Origin: Dictyobacter vulcani
GTDB lineage: Bacteria > Chloroflexota > Ktedonobacteria > Ktedonobacterales > Ktedonobacteraceae
Length of the DNA: 64,000 nt
Direction of reading: 5' to 3'
Assembly (NCBI RefSeq): GCF_008974265.1
Contig: NZ_BKZW01000001.1
Coordinates: forward strand, 2,728,001-2,792,000
Below the pieces are notes generated by a model, which was not told the DNA's origin, searched no databases, and saw only the letters and a list, made by a program, of their open reading frames with translations. Shown piece by piece: positions 38,321 through 46,592 of the stretch; position 1 is the stretch's first letter; each line of letters opens with the position of its first letter. A program made the position numbers and the translations under genes.

Positions 38321-38908
38321 ATGGTACCTTCAGTCATCATGAACGAACCTGCCTTATACGCACAACCTGATGACAGATCTCAGTTAGTGATGTATTTGCA
38401 ATGGATATGGCAGAGCTATTTCGCAGATTGTCCCAGGGTCAACGAAATCAGTATTGATTACTGTTATCCCTGGAAGGGAAGGCTGGGTTTGATACGGCTA
38501 TCCCTGGATGCCACGATGACGTTTATTGGAGTCAATACGCTGTTGCAGGTGCAGCAAGTACCGGAGTATGTGTTGATCACCACCATTGCGCACGAACTGG
38601 TGCACTACATCCACGGCTTTGGGTCACCATTGCCCCGGCTTTATAAACATCCCCATGCCAACAAAATTGTCGATCGAGAATTAGAGCAACGCAACCTTGG
38701 AGATTACCTGCGTTGTTGTAACGAATGGATTGACAAGTACTGGTATTCATTCTATGATATGCAACGGGCTGCTGGTTGGGCAGGTATCCAGGGGCGACTA
38801 GTCCCCCCATGTAGTAGAGGGGAAACATCCACCTTTCCTGCTCTCGCTAAACCCAGGAGGATGCAGGTGACACCCTTGACATCCCTTAGTGCCTGTGGTA
38901 TATTCTAG
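38321..38908 (+). CDS. SprT-like zinc metalloprotease-fold protein
   Basis: The 195-residue frame contains IAHELVHYIHGFG (HExxH, about residues 88-92), with a preceding LLQVQQVPEYVLITT and a later CCNEWIDKYWYS. The arrangement resembles SprT/WLM-like small metalloproteases. The ATG has AAAGGAG eight bases upstream. The last 35 residues look random. If the C run 38803-38808 (six C) had one more C, the protein would end GRLVPPM with a TAG at 38812-38814, which looks far more natural. So the printed C-terminus may be a single-base artefact. Function is unknown. Confidence 0.72.
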   Translation: MVPSVIMNEPALYAQPDDRSQLVMYLQWIWQSYFADCPRVNEISIDYCYPWKGRLGLIRLSLDATMTFIGVNTLLQVQQVPEYVLITTIAHELVHYIHGFGSPLPRLYKHPHANKIVDRELEQRNLGDYLRCCNEWIDKYWYSFYDMQRAAGWAGIQGRLVPPCSRGETSTFPALAKPRRMQVTPLTSLSACGIF

Positions 38909-39064
38909 CTAGCTTCAGAGATACGTACAGTGCCGAGCAGATTGTCCGCAGGTTCCCGCTTGTGGCAAGGCACATGGTACACATCTTTGGCATATGGCTG
39001 GCACCTCTTAACAACCATCAAAGCCACCTGTATCCAAGTCTTTCAAGCAGGGTAAATATTTCAA

Positions 39065-39168
39065 CATGACCCGATATGACCCGATATGAAAATTTCCCAC
39101 CATTAACTATCCTGGTTCAACCGCAGAAAGGAGAAAGGGCGTTTTCCTCAAGAATCTGCTGCGCCCTT
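39065..39168 (+). promoter_or_regulatory. rho leader: tandem 10-bp repeat, Shine-Dalgarno and bridging hairpin
   Basis: ATGACCCGAT is repeated in tandem at about 39065-39084. Further down, AAAGGAG (39127-39133) is the only good Shine-Dalgarno, but it is more than 40 bases from the GTG start at 39176. A hairpin (AAGGGCG 39135-39141, CGCCCTT 39162-39168, 20-base loop) lies exactly between them. Folding it would leave an effective spacing of about eight bases. Confidence 0.55.
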
Positions 39169-39175
39169 ACACAAC

Positions 39176-40447
39176 GTGAACATAGCTGAGTTAGAAACGA
39201 AAACCCTTACGGAGTTACGCGACATTGCTCGCGACCTCGAACTCTCAGGTTACAGCACCCTCAAGAAACAAGACCTCGTCTTTAGACTACTCCAGGCCAA
39301 TACCGAGCAACAAGGAAATATCTTTAGCGCTGGCGTATTAGAGATCGTGGAGGATGGTTTTGGCTTTCTTCGTCAGGAGCGTTTCCTGCCCGGTAATATG
39401 GACGTCTACGTATCGCAATCCCAGATTCGTCGATTTGGTTTGCGCACAGGCGACATGGTATCTGGACAAGTGCGACCTCCAAAGGACAACGAGAAGTATT
39501 ATGGACTTCTGCGTGTTGAGGCCATTAATGGTGTTGATCCCGAGATTGCAAAACGGCGTCCCCACTTTGATAATCTGACACCAATCTTCCCACGAGAAAT
39601 GTTCAATCTAGAAACTGGTCCATCGAATATATCGGGGCGGCTGGTCAACCTGGTAGCCCCCATCGGACGTGGGCAACGCGGACTGATCGTTTCTCCTCCT
39701 AAAGCTGGTAAGACCCTCCTCTTGAAATCTATTGCGAACTCCATCACAGAAAACTATAGCGACACCCACTTGATGATTGCGTTGATTGGTGAGCGCCCGG
39801 AAGAAGTGACGGACATGAAGCGTTCAGTGAAGGCTGAAGTGATCAGTTCGACCTTTGACGAGCCAACCGAAGCGCATACGCGTGTGGCCGAAATGGTGCT
39901 TGAGCGTGCCAAACGCCTGGTTGAAGGTGGACGCGACGTAGTGGTTCTGCTGGATAGCATTACCCGTCTGAGTCGTGCATATAACCTGGCAGTTCAGCCA
40001 AGTGGCCGTACCCTCTCAGGTGGTCTGGATCCCAGTGCTTTGATTCCACCCAAGCGTTTCTTTGGTGCCGCTCGTAAGATTGAAGAAGGTGGTAGCTTAA
40101 CGATTATTGCCACGGCCCTTGTCGATACTGGTAGCCGCATGGATGACGTAATCTATGAAGAGTTTAAAGGTACCGGCAACATGGAACTGGTATTGGATCG
40201 TAAGCTGGCTGAGCGCCGTGTCTTCCCCGCTATTGATATTGCTCGCTCCAGTACTCGCCGCGAAGAATTGCTCCTTGACGACAAAACTCTCCGTTCAATT
40301 GTGGTTATGCGCCGTATGTTCTCGACCCTGGCTGATCAACAGAGCGGAAAGAGTAGTTTAGAGGCAACGGAAGCATTGCTCCAGCACATGGCCAAGACCA
40401 GCAACAACACAGAGTTTTTAGCCACGCTCAACAAAAACATCTGGTAA
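39176..40447 (+). CDS. rho: transcription termination factor Rho
   Basis: A 423-residue hexameric RNA helicase. A Rho N domain ([20 protein letters not shown], about 1-45) is followed by a cold-shock-like primary RNA site ([34 protein letters not shown], about 50-115). The RecA-type motor has Walker A SPPKAGKT (about 172-179), [10 protein letters not shown], Walker [16 protein letters not shown] and the Q-loop region [20 protein letters not shown]. There is no long insertion, unlike actinobacterial Rho. The start is GTG; there is no other in-frame start near the Shine-Dalgarno. A terminator follows. Rho commonly autoregulates through its leader. Confidence 0.96.
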   Translation: MNIAELETKTLTELRDIARDLELSGYSTLKKQDLVFRLLQANTEQQGNIFSAGVLEIVEDGFGFLRQERFLPGNMDVYVSQSQIRRFGLRTGDMVSGQVRPPKDNEKYYGLLRVEAINGVDPEIAKRRPHFDNLTPIFPREMFNLETGPSNISGRLVNLVAPIGRGQRGLIVSPPKAGKTLLLKSIANSITENYSDTHLMIALIGERPEEVTDMKRSVKAEVISSTFDEPTEAHTRVAEMVLERAKRLVEGGRDVVVLLDSITRLSRAYNLAVQPSGRTLSGGLDPSALIPPKRFFGAARKIEEGGSLTIIATALVDTGSRMDDVIYEEFKGTGNMELVLDRKLAERRVFPAIDIARSSTRREELLLDDKTLRSIVVMRRMFSTLADQQSGKSSLEATEALLQHMAKTSNNTEFLATLNKNIW

Positions 40448-40474
40448 ACTCCCACATTTTCACCTGAATCTATT

Positions 40475-40532
40475 CCACCGGCATCAGTGGTGGTCCGTAT
40501 TGGATTATACCGATGTTGGTGGAGTATTTTTT
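40475..40532 (+). terminator. terminator after rho
   Basis: CCACCGGCATC pairs with GATGTTGGTGG (two G.T pairs) over a 27-base loop region that can fold further, followed by TTTTTT. It lies 28 bases after the rho stop. Confidence 0.7.
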
Positions 40533-40610
40533 ATTTTGTCCATTGCAGGAATCGTTTCTCATTGCTACAATACGCAATGGAAATAGGGAACATTTTTTGG
40601 AGAGCTTCAC

Positions 40611-41123
40611 ATGGCATCATCTTCAGTCGAACATGAGCAAGTCTTTATCGGACCAGGTTTGAGCCTGTTTAAACGTATTGTAACCATTATCGGAATCATT
40701 GGTGTTACGGCTCTGGTCTTGTGGATTGCGGTCTATCAGCATAGTAATCGAAACGATGCATCGGTCATCGGCAGCACCATCGCAGCCATTATTTTTGTGG
40801 CGGGTTTTGTCTATTATTTACGCCTGATTGCGCCTGTGCCATTTACCATTACGGTCAGTCCACAATCCGTGGTCAAGAGCAGCCGCCGTGGCGAGGTGAT
40901 TGATTTACCATGGGAAAATATTGACCGCATCAAAGAAGAATTCTTTCCCAATGGGAAAAGGATCAGCGTGATCACCTATCGCAAGGTTATAGAACCAGGT
41001 CAGAAAGCCAAAGCCTGGGCCGTCTATCGTGATGATGTCACGGATCTGGATGGACTGGCGGAAGCCTTGAAGCAGGTTTTACCAGAGACCTGTAACTGGC
41101 AAAGTGAGACCGTCCACGAATAA
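40611..41123 (+). CDS. membrane protein with PH-like domain
   Basis: A 170-residue protein. Two transmembrane helices (about residues 21-42 and 54-73) are followed by a beta-rich cytosolic domain beginning PVPFTITVSPQSVVKSSRRG. That domain contains DLPWENIDRIKEE and ISVITYRKVIEPG, a pattern seen in bacterial PH-like (bPH/YcxB-like) membrane proteins. The C-terminal helix is GLAEALKQVLPE. Function is unknown. The ATG at 40611 has TTTGGAGAGC upstream. It is a separate unit after the rho terminator and convergent with a ModC-like gene. Confidence 0.72.
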   Translation: MASSSVEHEQVFIGPGLSLFKRIVTIIGIIGVTALVLWIAVYQHSNRNDASVIGSTIAAIIFVAGFVYYLRLIAPVPFTITVSPQSVVKSSRRGEVIDLPWENIDRIKEEFFPNGKRISVITYRKVIEPGQKAKAWAVYRDDVTDLDGLAEALKQVLPETCNWQSETVHE

Positions 41124-41199
41124 TTATGCCTTTAAAGCAGTCAACCTGTTACAGAATATTTTGATTCTCGTGTGTTCCATCATTTCTATGTAATGGGCT

Positions 41200-41307
41200 T
41201 TCGCACCTGCGGTGCGAACAAGGATTTTAGTATGTGGTGTCAAAAAAAGGTGCATTGCACCTTTTTTGACACCACATACTAAAAGAAGTAGGAGCACTTT
41301 AGTGCTC
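41200..41307. terminator. cluster of three hairpins between convergent genes
   Basis: TTCGCACC / GGTGCGAA at 41200-41218 is followed by a 29-bp perfect inverted repeat at 41225-41283 (A6 and T6 tracts inside the arms). GAGCACT / AGTGCTC at 41292-41307 comes next. It lies between the PH-like gene (plus) and the ModC-like gene (minus), so it is probably a bidirectional terminator block. Confidence 0.65.
41225..41283. repeat. 29-bp perfect inverted repeat with 1-base centre
   Basis: The left arm 41225-41253 and right arm 41255-41283 are exact complements (outer TTTTAGTATGTGGTGTC, inner GGTGCA). The single central T means that the hairpin form must open a few inner pairs; cruciform extrusion is possible. 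Confidence 0.93.
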
Positions 41308-41333
41308 GAGTGTGGCAGGTGTAAATCGAAAGA

Positions 41334-42479
41334 TTAAAGATAAGCACTGGCTTCGGTGGCTTTGAAGGTGGCGAAGACTGTTTCTCCTTCGCGGAATCCC
41401 ATGCGCTCCGCTGAACTGGCAGTAATTTCTGCGGTGAGCGGAGCTTGCGTCTGGTCAAGGATGATGCTAATGCGTACTTTGCCATCATGGTTGCCAGTGT
41501 GGCTGCCCAGGTGGATGATATGCATGATCGTACCGTAGAAAACGTTACGCGCAGAGCCCTCTGGACGTGTATGATGGAGCGTGATACTGCGTGGATCAAT
41601 GACCACAAAGATTTCCTGGCCTGACAGTGGAGCAACTGTTTCACCCCTGGCCTGCTCCTTGAGGATTGCGACGATCTCGGTGGCTGCGTCGGTATCCAGG
41701 CTGTTGATGAGACGGATAATACAGGTGGTCTGGTTCTCGCAGCGTAGCAACTGGCCACGGAAAAAATTTACCCCGACCAGTTCCGCGACATAAGAAGAAC
41801 GAGGATACTCGCGTAGCTCCTGTTGTCCTCCCTGTTGTACCAGTCGGCCTTGATCCAGAACCAGCAACTGGTCCCCGAAGAGTAAGCCATCCAGATAGTG
41901 ATGGGTTACCAGGAGTGTAGTGATTGAGATCTCTCGTAGCAGTGTACGCAACTCCTGGCGGACTTCGCGCCTGGTCTGGACATCCAGTGCGGCCAGAGGC
42001 TCATCCAGCAGCAGCAATTGTGGCTGCAAGGCCAGCACACGGGCCAGGGCAACCCGTTGCTGTTGTCCACCCGAGAGTTGTGCTGGCAGACGTCGGGCCA
42101 GATCAGGGAGACGTACCCTTTCAAGGGCTTCCGCGACTCTGGCTTTGACGATAGCACGTGGTAAATGCTGGGCGCGCAAGCCGAAGGCTACATTATCAAA
42201 GACGGTAAGGTGGGGAAACAGCACATAATCCTGAAACACATAGCCAAAGGGACGCCGTTGAGGAGGGATAGCGATATGCTGTGTCTGATCATAATAGGTA
42301 ACATCATGCAAACGGATATGGCCATGTTGCGGCATCTGCAAACCAGCCAGCAGGCGCAGAATAGTACTTTTTCCAGCTCCACTCTCGCCCAGCAACACCG
42401 TTGTCTGGCCAGCCTGCGCTGTGAAAGCCACCTCTAATGAGAAGGTATCAAAGGATGTCGCAAGCGCCACATCGAGCAT
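41334..42479 (-). CDS. molybdate/sulfate-type ABC transporter ATP-binding protein (ModC-like)
   Basis: A 381-residue importer ATPase. Walker A GESGAGKST is at about 31-39, the signature is [16 protein letters not shown], Walker B is LLLLDEPLAALD and the switch His lies in LLVTHHYLD. A C-terminal TOBE/MOP-like region of about 130 residues follows (FYGTIMHIIHLGSHTGNHDG and LTAEITASSAERMGFREGET). The TOBE and the IPPQRRPFGYVFQDYVLFPH segment fit the ModC/CysA subgroup, most likely molybdate. Neither modA nor modB is adjacent, which is unusual. The window also carries mog and xdhC, so molybdenum use is plausible. Confidence 0.85.
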   Translation of the reverse strand: MLDVALATSFDTFSLEVAFTAQAGQTTVLLGESGAGKSTILRLLAGLQMPQHGHIRLHDVTYYDQTQHIAIPPQRRPFGYVFQDYVLFPHLTVFDNVAFGLRAQHLPRAIVKARVAEALERVRLPDLARRLPAQLSGGQQQRVALARVLALQPQLLLLDEPLAALDVQTRREVRQELRTLLREISITTLLVTHHYLDGLLFGDQLLVLDQGRLVQQGGQQELREYPRSSYVAELVGVNFFRGQLLRCENQTTCIIRLINSLDTDAATEIVAILKEQARGETVAPLSGQEIFVVIDPRSITLHHTRPEGSARNVFYGTIMHIIHLGSHTGNHDGKVRISIILDQTQAPLTAEITASSAERMGFREGETVFATFKATEASAYL

Positions 42480-42709
42480 AACAAGTAGTCTCCAATCTTA
42501 TGTTTATACATTGTAATAATATTAGCCTGTGAGTTGTGACTTTAGCAATGGCTTTGTTCGCTGGAAACCAGCGCAGGATGCTTACTTTTTATCTGTAACA
42601 TTCCTTGCCTTAGAAAGAAAAGCGTGGTATACTAAGAAACACACAAAAATACGTGAGAGTATACTTCAATAGGTCTATTCCTCCTCTCGCCAGAGTAAGA
42701 GAATAGGAA

Positions 42710-43117
42710 ATGGTAGGCAAAGCACTTATGGCGACGAAGCCCACAGAACAAACAATTGCAACAAAGATTATGGCGAACACATGTCCCAGGTACGAGCATG
42801 CGGTACAGGTGATATGTAAGCGTTGGACTGGATTGTTGTTAGACGCTTTGATGGAGGGCCCTCGACGCTTTGGTGAATTGACTGTACTGGTTGACGGTTT
42901 ATCTGACCGCGTTTTGAGCGATCGGCTGCGTGAATTAGAGGCCGAGGGGATCGTCAAACGCGTGGTGTATCCACAGATTCCGGTGCGTGTTGAATATCAG
43001 CTGACGGAGAAAGGCTATGCGCTCAAACCAGTCACTGATGCGATTCACAATTGGGCAGAGGGCTGGGTAGATCCCGCTTCATTAACAGAGTTAGTTGAAA
43101 AAAATTGCGATGGATAA
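42710..43117 (+). CDS. HxlR-family winged-helix transcriptional regulator
   Basis: A 135-residue regulator. The HxlR core has CPRYEHAVQVICKRWTGLLL, LMEGPRRFGELTVLVDGLSD and RVLSDRLRELEAEGIVKRVV. The wing is PVRVEYQLTEKGYAL, ending in a helix. The family often responds to redox or aldehydes and represses a neighbouring gene. The first ATG (42710) sits close to AGGA; the next ATG (42728) is an alternative. The stop overlaps the start of the HIT gene by eight bases, so the two are translationally coupled and form an operon. Confidence 0.88.
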   Translation: MVGKALMATKPTEQTIATKIMANTCPRYEHAVQVICKRWTGLLLDALMEGPRRFGELTVLVDGLSDRVLSDRLRELEAEGIVKRVVYPQIPVRVEYQLTEKGYALKPVTDAIHNWAEGWVDPASLTELVEKNCDG

Positions 43118-43607
43118 CTTATGGGCACCCTGGCGCATGGCATTTATTGATCCAAAAGATCCACCACCGCCAGGTTGTATTTTTTGTACGCAGCCTGCCG
43201 CACAGCAGGATCAGAAATATCATATTCTGCACCGGGGAGAGCGTTGTTTTATCATGCTCAACCTGTACCCCTACAACAACGGGCACCTGATGGTGGCCCC
43301 TTATGAGCACGTTGGCGCCTTTGATCAGCTAAGTGCGGAGACGCTGGCAGATATGATGGCTCAAGCACAGTGGGCCATTCGTGCGCTCAAAGCAGCGATG
43401 AATCCCGATGGCTTTAATATGGGCATCAACATGGGGAAAGTGGCCGGCGCCGGTTTCGCAGAGCACATCCATTATCATATTGTGCCACGCTGGAATGGTG
43501 ACACAAACTTCATGCCAGTGATTGGAGACATCAAAGTGATGCCCGAGCATCTGGATGTAGTATATGAGAAATTGTTGCAGGCTCTGGCGGAAACAAAAGC
43601 ATCCTGA
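43110..43607 (+). CDS. HIT-family protein (diadenosine polyphosphate hydrolase-like)
   Basis: A 165-residue nucleotide hydrolase or transferase. It starts MDNLWAPWRMAFID, the classical beginning of the bacterial Ap4A-type HIT subfamily. CIFC (about residues 27-30) is half of a structural zinc site, and NLYPYNNGHLMVAPYEH follows. The histidine triad is HIHYHIVPRW (about 119-128). An upstream in-frame codon would extend it by five residues without support. It overlaps hxlR and is followed by a strong terminator shared with the convergent response regulator. Confidence 0.9.
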   Translation: MDNLWAPWRMAFIDPKDPPPPGCIFCTQPAAQQDQKYHILHRGERCFIMLNLYPYNNGHLMVAPYEHVGAFDQLSAETLADMMAQAQWAIRALKAAMNPDGFNMGINMGKVAGAGFAEHIHYHIVPRWNGDTNFMPVIGDIKVMPEHLDVVYEKLLQALAETKAS

Positions 43608-43620
43608 ACTAGCGCAAAGA

Positions 43621-43651
43621 AAAACCCTTTAGTCAATTGCTAAAGGGTTTT
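43621..43651. terminator. bidirectional terminator
   Basis: AAACCCTTTAG / CTAAAGGGTTT with a 7-base loop is flanked by an A-run (left) and T6 (right). It serves HIT (plus) and the response regulator (minus). Confidence 0.9.
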
Positions 43652-43654
43652 TTG

Positions 43655-44407
43655 TTATCCTCGAAAGACATAGCCCACTCCGCGTACGGTTTGAATGCGT
43701 TTAGGGCTGGCTGGATCTTCCTCTAATTTTTCGCGCAGCCAGCGGATATGCACGTCGACAGTGCGTGTATCGCCTGCATAGTCATAGCCCCAGACATGAT
43801 GCAAAAGTTGGTCCCGCGTCAGTACGGTGCCGCGGTTACGCACCAGATAGGTGAGCAGGTCAAACTGCTTTGGTTGGAGCTCAATATTCTGGCCGCGAAT
43901 ATTAACACGGCGTCCGGCCTGATCAATCAGCAAACTGCCCGCGACAAGATCCTTACTTCTCGGGATTTCCTGTTCATTGCTACGTGTCCCTGATCCTTGT
44001 AGCGACGCTTCATCATGTCCATTATAGCCTGGATAATCAGCGCGCCGGAGCAGGGCACGCACGCGGGCCAGTAATTCACGACGGCCAAACGGCTTGGTCA
44101 TATAATCATCTGCACCGACCTCCAGGCCCACCACCTTATCAATCTCATCAGCCTTGGCCGTCAGCATAATGATCGGCACCGTGACAGTCGCGCGCTCACG
44201 GCGAAGTTGTCGACAGACCTCCAACCCATCGATGCCAGGCAACATAATATCCAGCACAACCAGATCTGGAGGCTCTTTGCGTGCGATCTCCAACGCATCC
44301 AGACCATCAGCGGCTTTGAGAACCTGATAGCCCGCCTGCTCTAAATTATACGCGATGGTATCCCGCAAAATTGCTTCATCATCAACGACCAGTATTTTTT
44401 GCACCAC
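43655..44407 (-). CDS. PhoB-type response regulator
   Basis: A 250-residue OmpR-family regulator. The receiver has VVDDEAILRD, Asp in VVLDIMLPGIDG and Lys in DYMTKPFGRRE. A roughly 35-residue linker is followed by a complete winged helix ending RIQTVRGVGYVFRG, so here the terminal wing is intact, unlike the regulator at 17600. It lies 24 bases downstream of pstB on the same strand, which suggests phosphate-starvation control. No histidine kinase is adjacent; it may be encoded elsewhere. The ATG has AGGAGC upstream. Confidence 0.9.
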   Translation of the reverse strand: MVQKILVVDDEAILRDTIAYNLEQAGYQVLKAADGLDALEIARKEPPDLVVLDIMLPGIDGLEVCRQLRRERATVTVPIIMLTAKADEIDKVVGLEVGADDYMTKPFGRRELLARVRALLRRADYPGYNGHDEASLQGSGTRSNEQEIPRSKDLVAGSLLIDQAGRRVNIRGQNIELQPKQFDLLTYLVRNRGTVLTRDQLLHHVWGYDYAGDTRTVDVHIRWLREKLEEDPASPKRIQTVRGVGYVFRG

Positions 44408-44431
44408 AGGAATGCTCCTGTTTCCAATAAC

Positions 44432-45346
44432 TTAGCCGAAACGGCCACTGATATAATCTTCTGTTGCTTTCTGCTGTGGCCGTTCAAAGAGTTGGACCGT
44501 TGGTGCATACTCGATCAACTTGCCTGACAGGAAGAAACCAGTAAAGTGTGACACACGTGCGGCTTGTTGCATGTTGTGGGTCACTATGACAATAGTATAC
44601 TCCCTGACAAGCTCAGTAATCAGCTCTTCAATCTTCAACGTCGCGATAGGATCCAGGGCTGAGCAGGGTTCATCCATCAACAGAACTTCGGGCTGGACAG
44701 CCAGCGCGCGTGCAATACAGAGCCGTTGCTGTTGACCACCGGAGAGTCCAAGGGCGGAAGTATGTAAGCGATCTTTCACCTCATCCCATAGCGCGGCACC
44801 TTGTAGACTGGTCTCGACACGTTCCTGAATAAACTTTTTGGATTTACCCTGGACGCGTAAGCCATAAGCAACGTTATCAAAAATGGATTTTGGGAATGGA
44901 TTGGGACGCTGGAAAACCATACCGATGCGTTGACGCAGTAGTACTACATCTGTCTTTTTAGTATAGATATTGCTGTTATCAAATTCCGCGCTCCCATTGA
45001 TGCGTGTCCCGGGGATCAGATCGTTCATGCGGTTTAACGTGCGTAAAAACGTTGATTTACCGCAGCCGGAGGGACCAATCAAAGCTGTTACCTGACGATC
45101 CAGAATGGGGAGTGATATATCATAGAGGGCTTGTTTAGAGCCATAGAAAAAATTGGTGTTTTTAACATTGATCTTTACGGTTGCCTGTTTGTTCAGTGTC
45201 TGGGTAGGGTCAAAATGTCCCATATGCTCGGTTTCTTTAGCGAGCTCTTCATTCGATGCTTGAAAAGGTAAACGTTCATTCTGTGTGGCTTGCATACCCG
45301 ATTGTGGCAAAGACCCCGTATCCTGTGAATGATATTGCTCCTGCAT
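44432..45346 (-). CDS. pstB: phosphate ABC transporter ATP-binding protein
   Basis: The ATPase of the high-affinity phosphate importer. The 304-residue product starts [11 protein letters not shown] with AGGAGGAG just upstream; a longer frame from 45469 has no site. A roughly 50-residue polar N-terminal arm precedes the domain. Walker [10 protein letters not shown], the PstB-specific [19 protein letters not shown], the signature [15 protein letters not shown], Walker [14 protein letters not shown] and [12 protein letters not shown] are all present. pstS, pstC and pstA are not adjacent, which is unusual. It is co-oriented with the PhoB-type regulator. Candidate Pho-box repeats lie at 45612-45661. 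Confidence 0.93.
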   Translation of the reverse strand: MQEQYHSQDTGSLPQSGMQATQNERLPFQASNEELAKETEHMGHFDPTQTLNKQATVKINVKNTNFFYGSKQALYDISLPILDRQVTALIGPSGCGKSTFLRTLNRMNDLIPGTRINGSAEFDNSNIYTKKTDVVLLRQRIGMVFQRPNPFPKSIFDNVAYGLRVQGKSKKFIQERVETSLQGAALWDEVKDRLHTSALGLSGGQQQRLCIARALAVQPEVLLMDEPCSALDPIATLKIEELITELVREYTIVIVTHNMQQAARVSHFTGFFLSGKLIEYAPTVQLFERPQQKATEDYISGRFG

Positions 45347-45379
45347 ATTTATTGATCTCCTCCTTTTTTTGACGCGCTC

Positions 45380-45415
45380 TTGAAAAGCAAGCGTGAATGC
45401 CGTTGGATTGCGGCT
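45380..45415. repeat. short dispersed repeat upstream of pstB
   Basis: A 36-bp motif beginning TTGAAAAGCAAGCGTGAA and ending ATTGCGGCT. A near-identical copy is at 14910-14945 and a weaker one at 14727-14760. It lies 34 bases upstream of the pstB ATG. Confidence 0.7.
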
Positions 45416-45611
45416 AGCGCAGTCGCTGATCAATACACTCAGCATTGTCAATGCAATTGAATGACACAAGGGTTACACGCCAATTATTTACTATAACAAC
45501 GCCTGATATTTATGTCAGGTGCGTAATCGATAGACACTTTCTATGACTGTTCCAGCTTAATAGCCAGAGCAAATTTGCATGATTGTACAGTATAAAAAAT
45601 AGCACTGTCTG

Positions 45612-45661
45612 GTTAAATATACTTTATAGATATGTTAAGAGGATGTTAAAGAAGTCCTAAG
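45612..45661. promoter_or_regulatory. candidate Pho-box array (11-bp phased GTTAA repeats)
   Basis: GTTAAA at 45612, GTTAAG at 45634, GTTAAA at 45645 and CCTAAG at 45656 fall on one 11-bp register, one helical turn; the 45623 position is degenerate (TTTATA). PhoB/PhoP-type regulators bind such direct repeats. The region is about 270 bases upstream of pstB, whose neighbour encodes a PhoB-type regulator. Confidence 0.45.
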
Positions 45662-45775
45662 GGATAGGTAGTGATTAAAATTGCATTGGATAAACAATTG
45701 TTAAGAGAAAAAAGTTAGAAAGAAATTTTTATTATGTATTGATAAAAAAGGAGGAGTATTATATGTACTCCTCCA

Positions 45776-45919
45776 CTAGTACTCTGTCAAACTTCATTGG
45801 AAAGGTTCGCCCGCTACGCGGGCGGGAGAGGGGGAGGCCAGGGCACAGCCCTGGAACCCAGTCAGGGGATTGCATCCCCTGCACCCCTGCCTTTCTCATC
45901 ACCTTTGACAGAACACTAG
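45776..45919. repeat. MITE-like dispersed GC-rich repeat, copy 3
   Basis: About 144 bp and the best-preserved copy. Left end CTAGTACTCTGTCAAAC with TTCATTGGAAAGG; right end (reverse complement) CTAGTGTTCTGTCAAAG with GTGATGAGAAAGG. Core blocks CCCGCTACGCGGGCGGG, CCAGGGCACAGCCCTGG and GTCAGGGGATTGCATCCCC are present, and the 23-bp unit occurs once. A separate hairpin (GGAGGAGTA / TACTCCTCC, 45750-45774) abuts its left end. Confidence 0.88.
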
Positions 45920-45959
45920 TGTTAGAGAGTGAACTTTTGTTGGAAAAGCTACATGTGTG

Positions 45960-46406
45960 TTACTGATCTTCAGTGGGATTTGAGGAAAGTGTGGCCTCAT
46001 TATGAGTCTCTTGAGGCTGGTTGTCCTCAACCCGGGCTGGCTCAACCTGTTCTGAGTCGACGCTTGCAGATGGTGAAGCCATGTCCGAACTGGCCTGCTG
46101 CTCATAGTTGTATGCGCCATTGCTGGTTAAAATATCGCTTACTTCGCTGGCACGCCCATCTGGACGAATGGAGACAACTATTTTGCCTGACCGATACTCA
46201 TTATCGTAATACTTTGCCTGTTCCTCTGGAACGCCAAGGTTGACAAGATCGGTTTGTAAGTCAGGGGTGGCGTTTTCTGATGCGCTGAGGGCTACGCCAA
46301 CCTGATCATAACGGAAGCCAGCCGTACGCAAGGCATCAACTGCGTTTTTCGCCTTTATCTCATTTTCAAAGATGCCTACGACAAGCGGTGTCTGATATGT
46401 TGTCAT
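45960..46406 (-). CDS. general-stress-protein 17M (YflT)-like protein
   Basis: A 148-residue protein starting MTTYQTPLVVGIF, with GAAAGGA ten bases upstream. Residues 5-85 fold as an alpha/beta ferredoxin-like domain: VVGIFENEIKAKNAVDALRT, a Gly-phe loop, then LVNLGVPEEQAKYYDNEYRS and GKIVVSIRP. This is the pattern of the YflT/GSP17M heat-induced family. The C-terminal 55 residues are acidic, Ser/Pro/Glu-rich and disordered. The molecular role of the family is not established. The 23-codon longer frame is rejected for lack of a ribosome site. Confidence 0.75.
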   Translation of the reverse strand: MTTYQTPLVVGIFENEIKAKNAVDALRTAGFRYDQVGVALSASENATPDLQTDLVNLGVPEEQAKYYDNEYRSGKIVVSIRPDGRASEVSDILTSNGAYNYEQQASSDMASPSASVDSEQVEPARVEDNQPQETHNEATLSSNPTEDQ

Positions 46407-46592
46407 ACAAATTCCTTTCAATACTATCCTCTTGAGACGTTGCAAATAGCTTTAAGGACAGGAGCGTTGTCGTGTCTTTCACCTCAGAGGTTTGCTCTCT
46501 TATGCTGTTATTATGTAGCCTTCCAACACTTTTTTTAGTACGCATGTTGTTGAGAAATAGATGCAAGTGGGTGTGCTTGTGAGGAATTCTGG

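Noticed and set aside
29273..45919. Target-site duplications GCACGC (copy 2) and CACTAG (copy 3) around the MITE-like repeats
   Set aside because: The candidate duplications fall at inconsistent distances from the conserved TGTCA, so boundaries are not secure.
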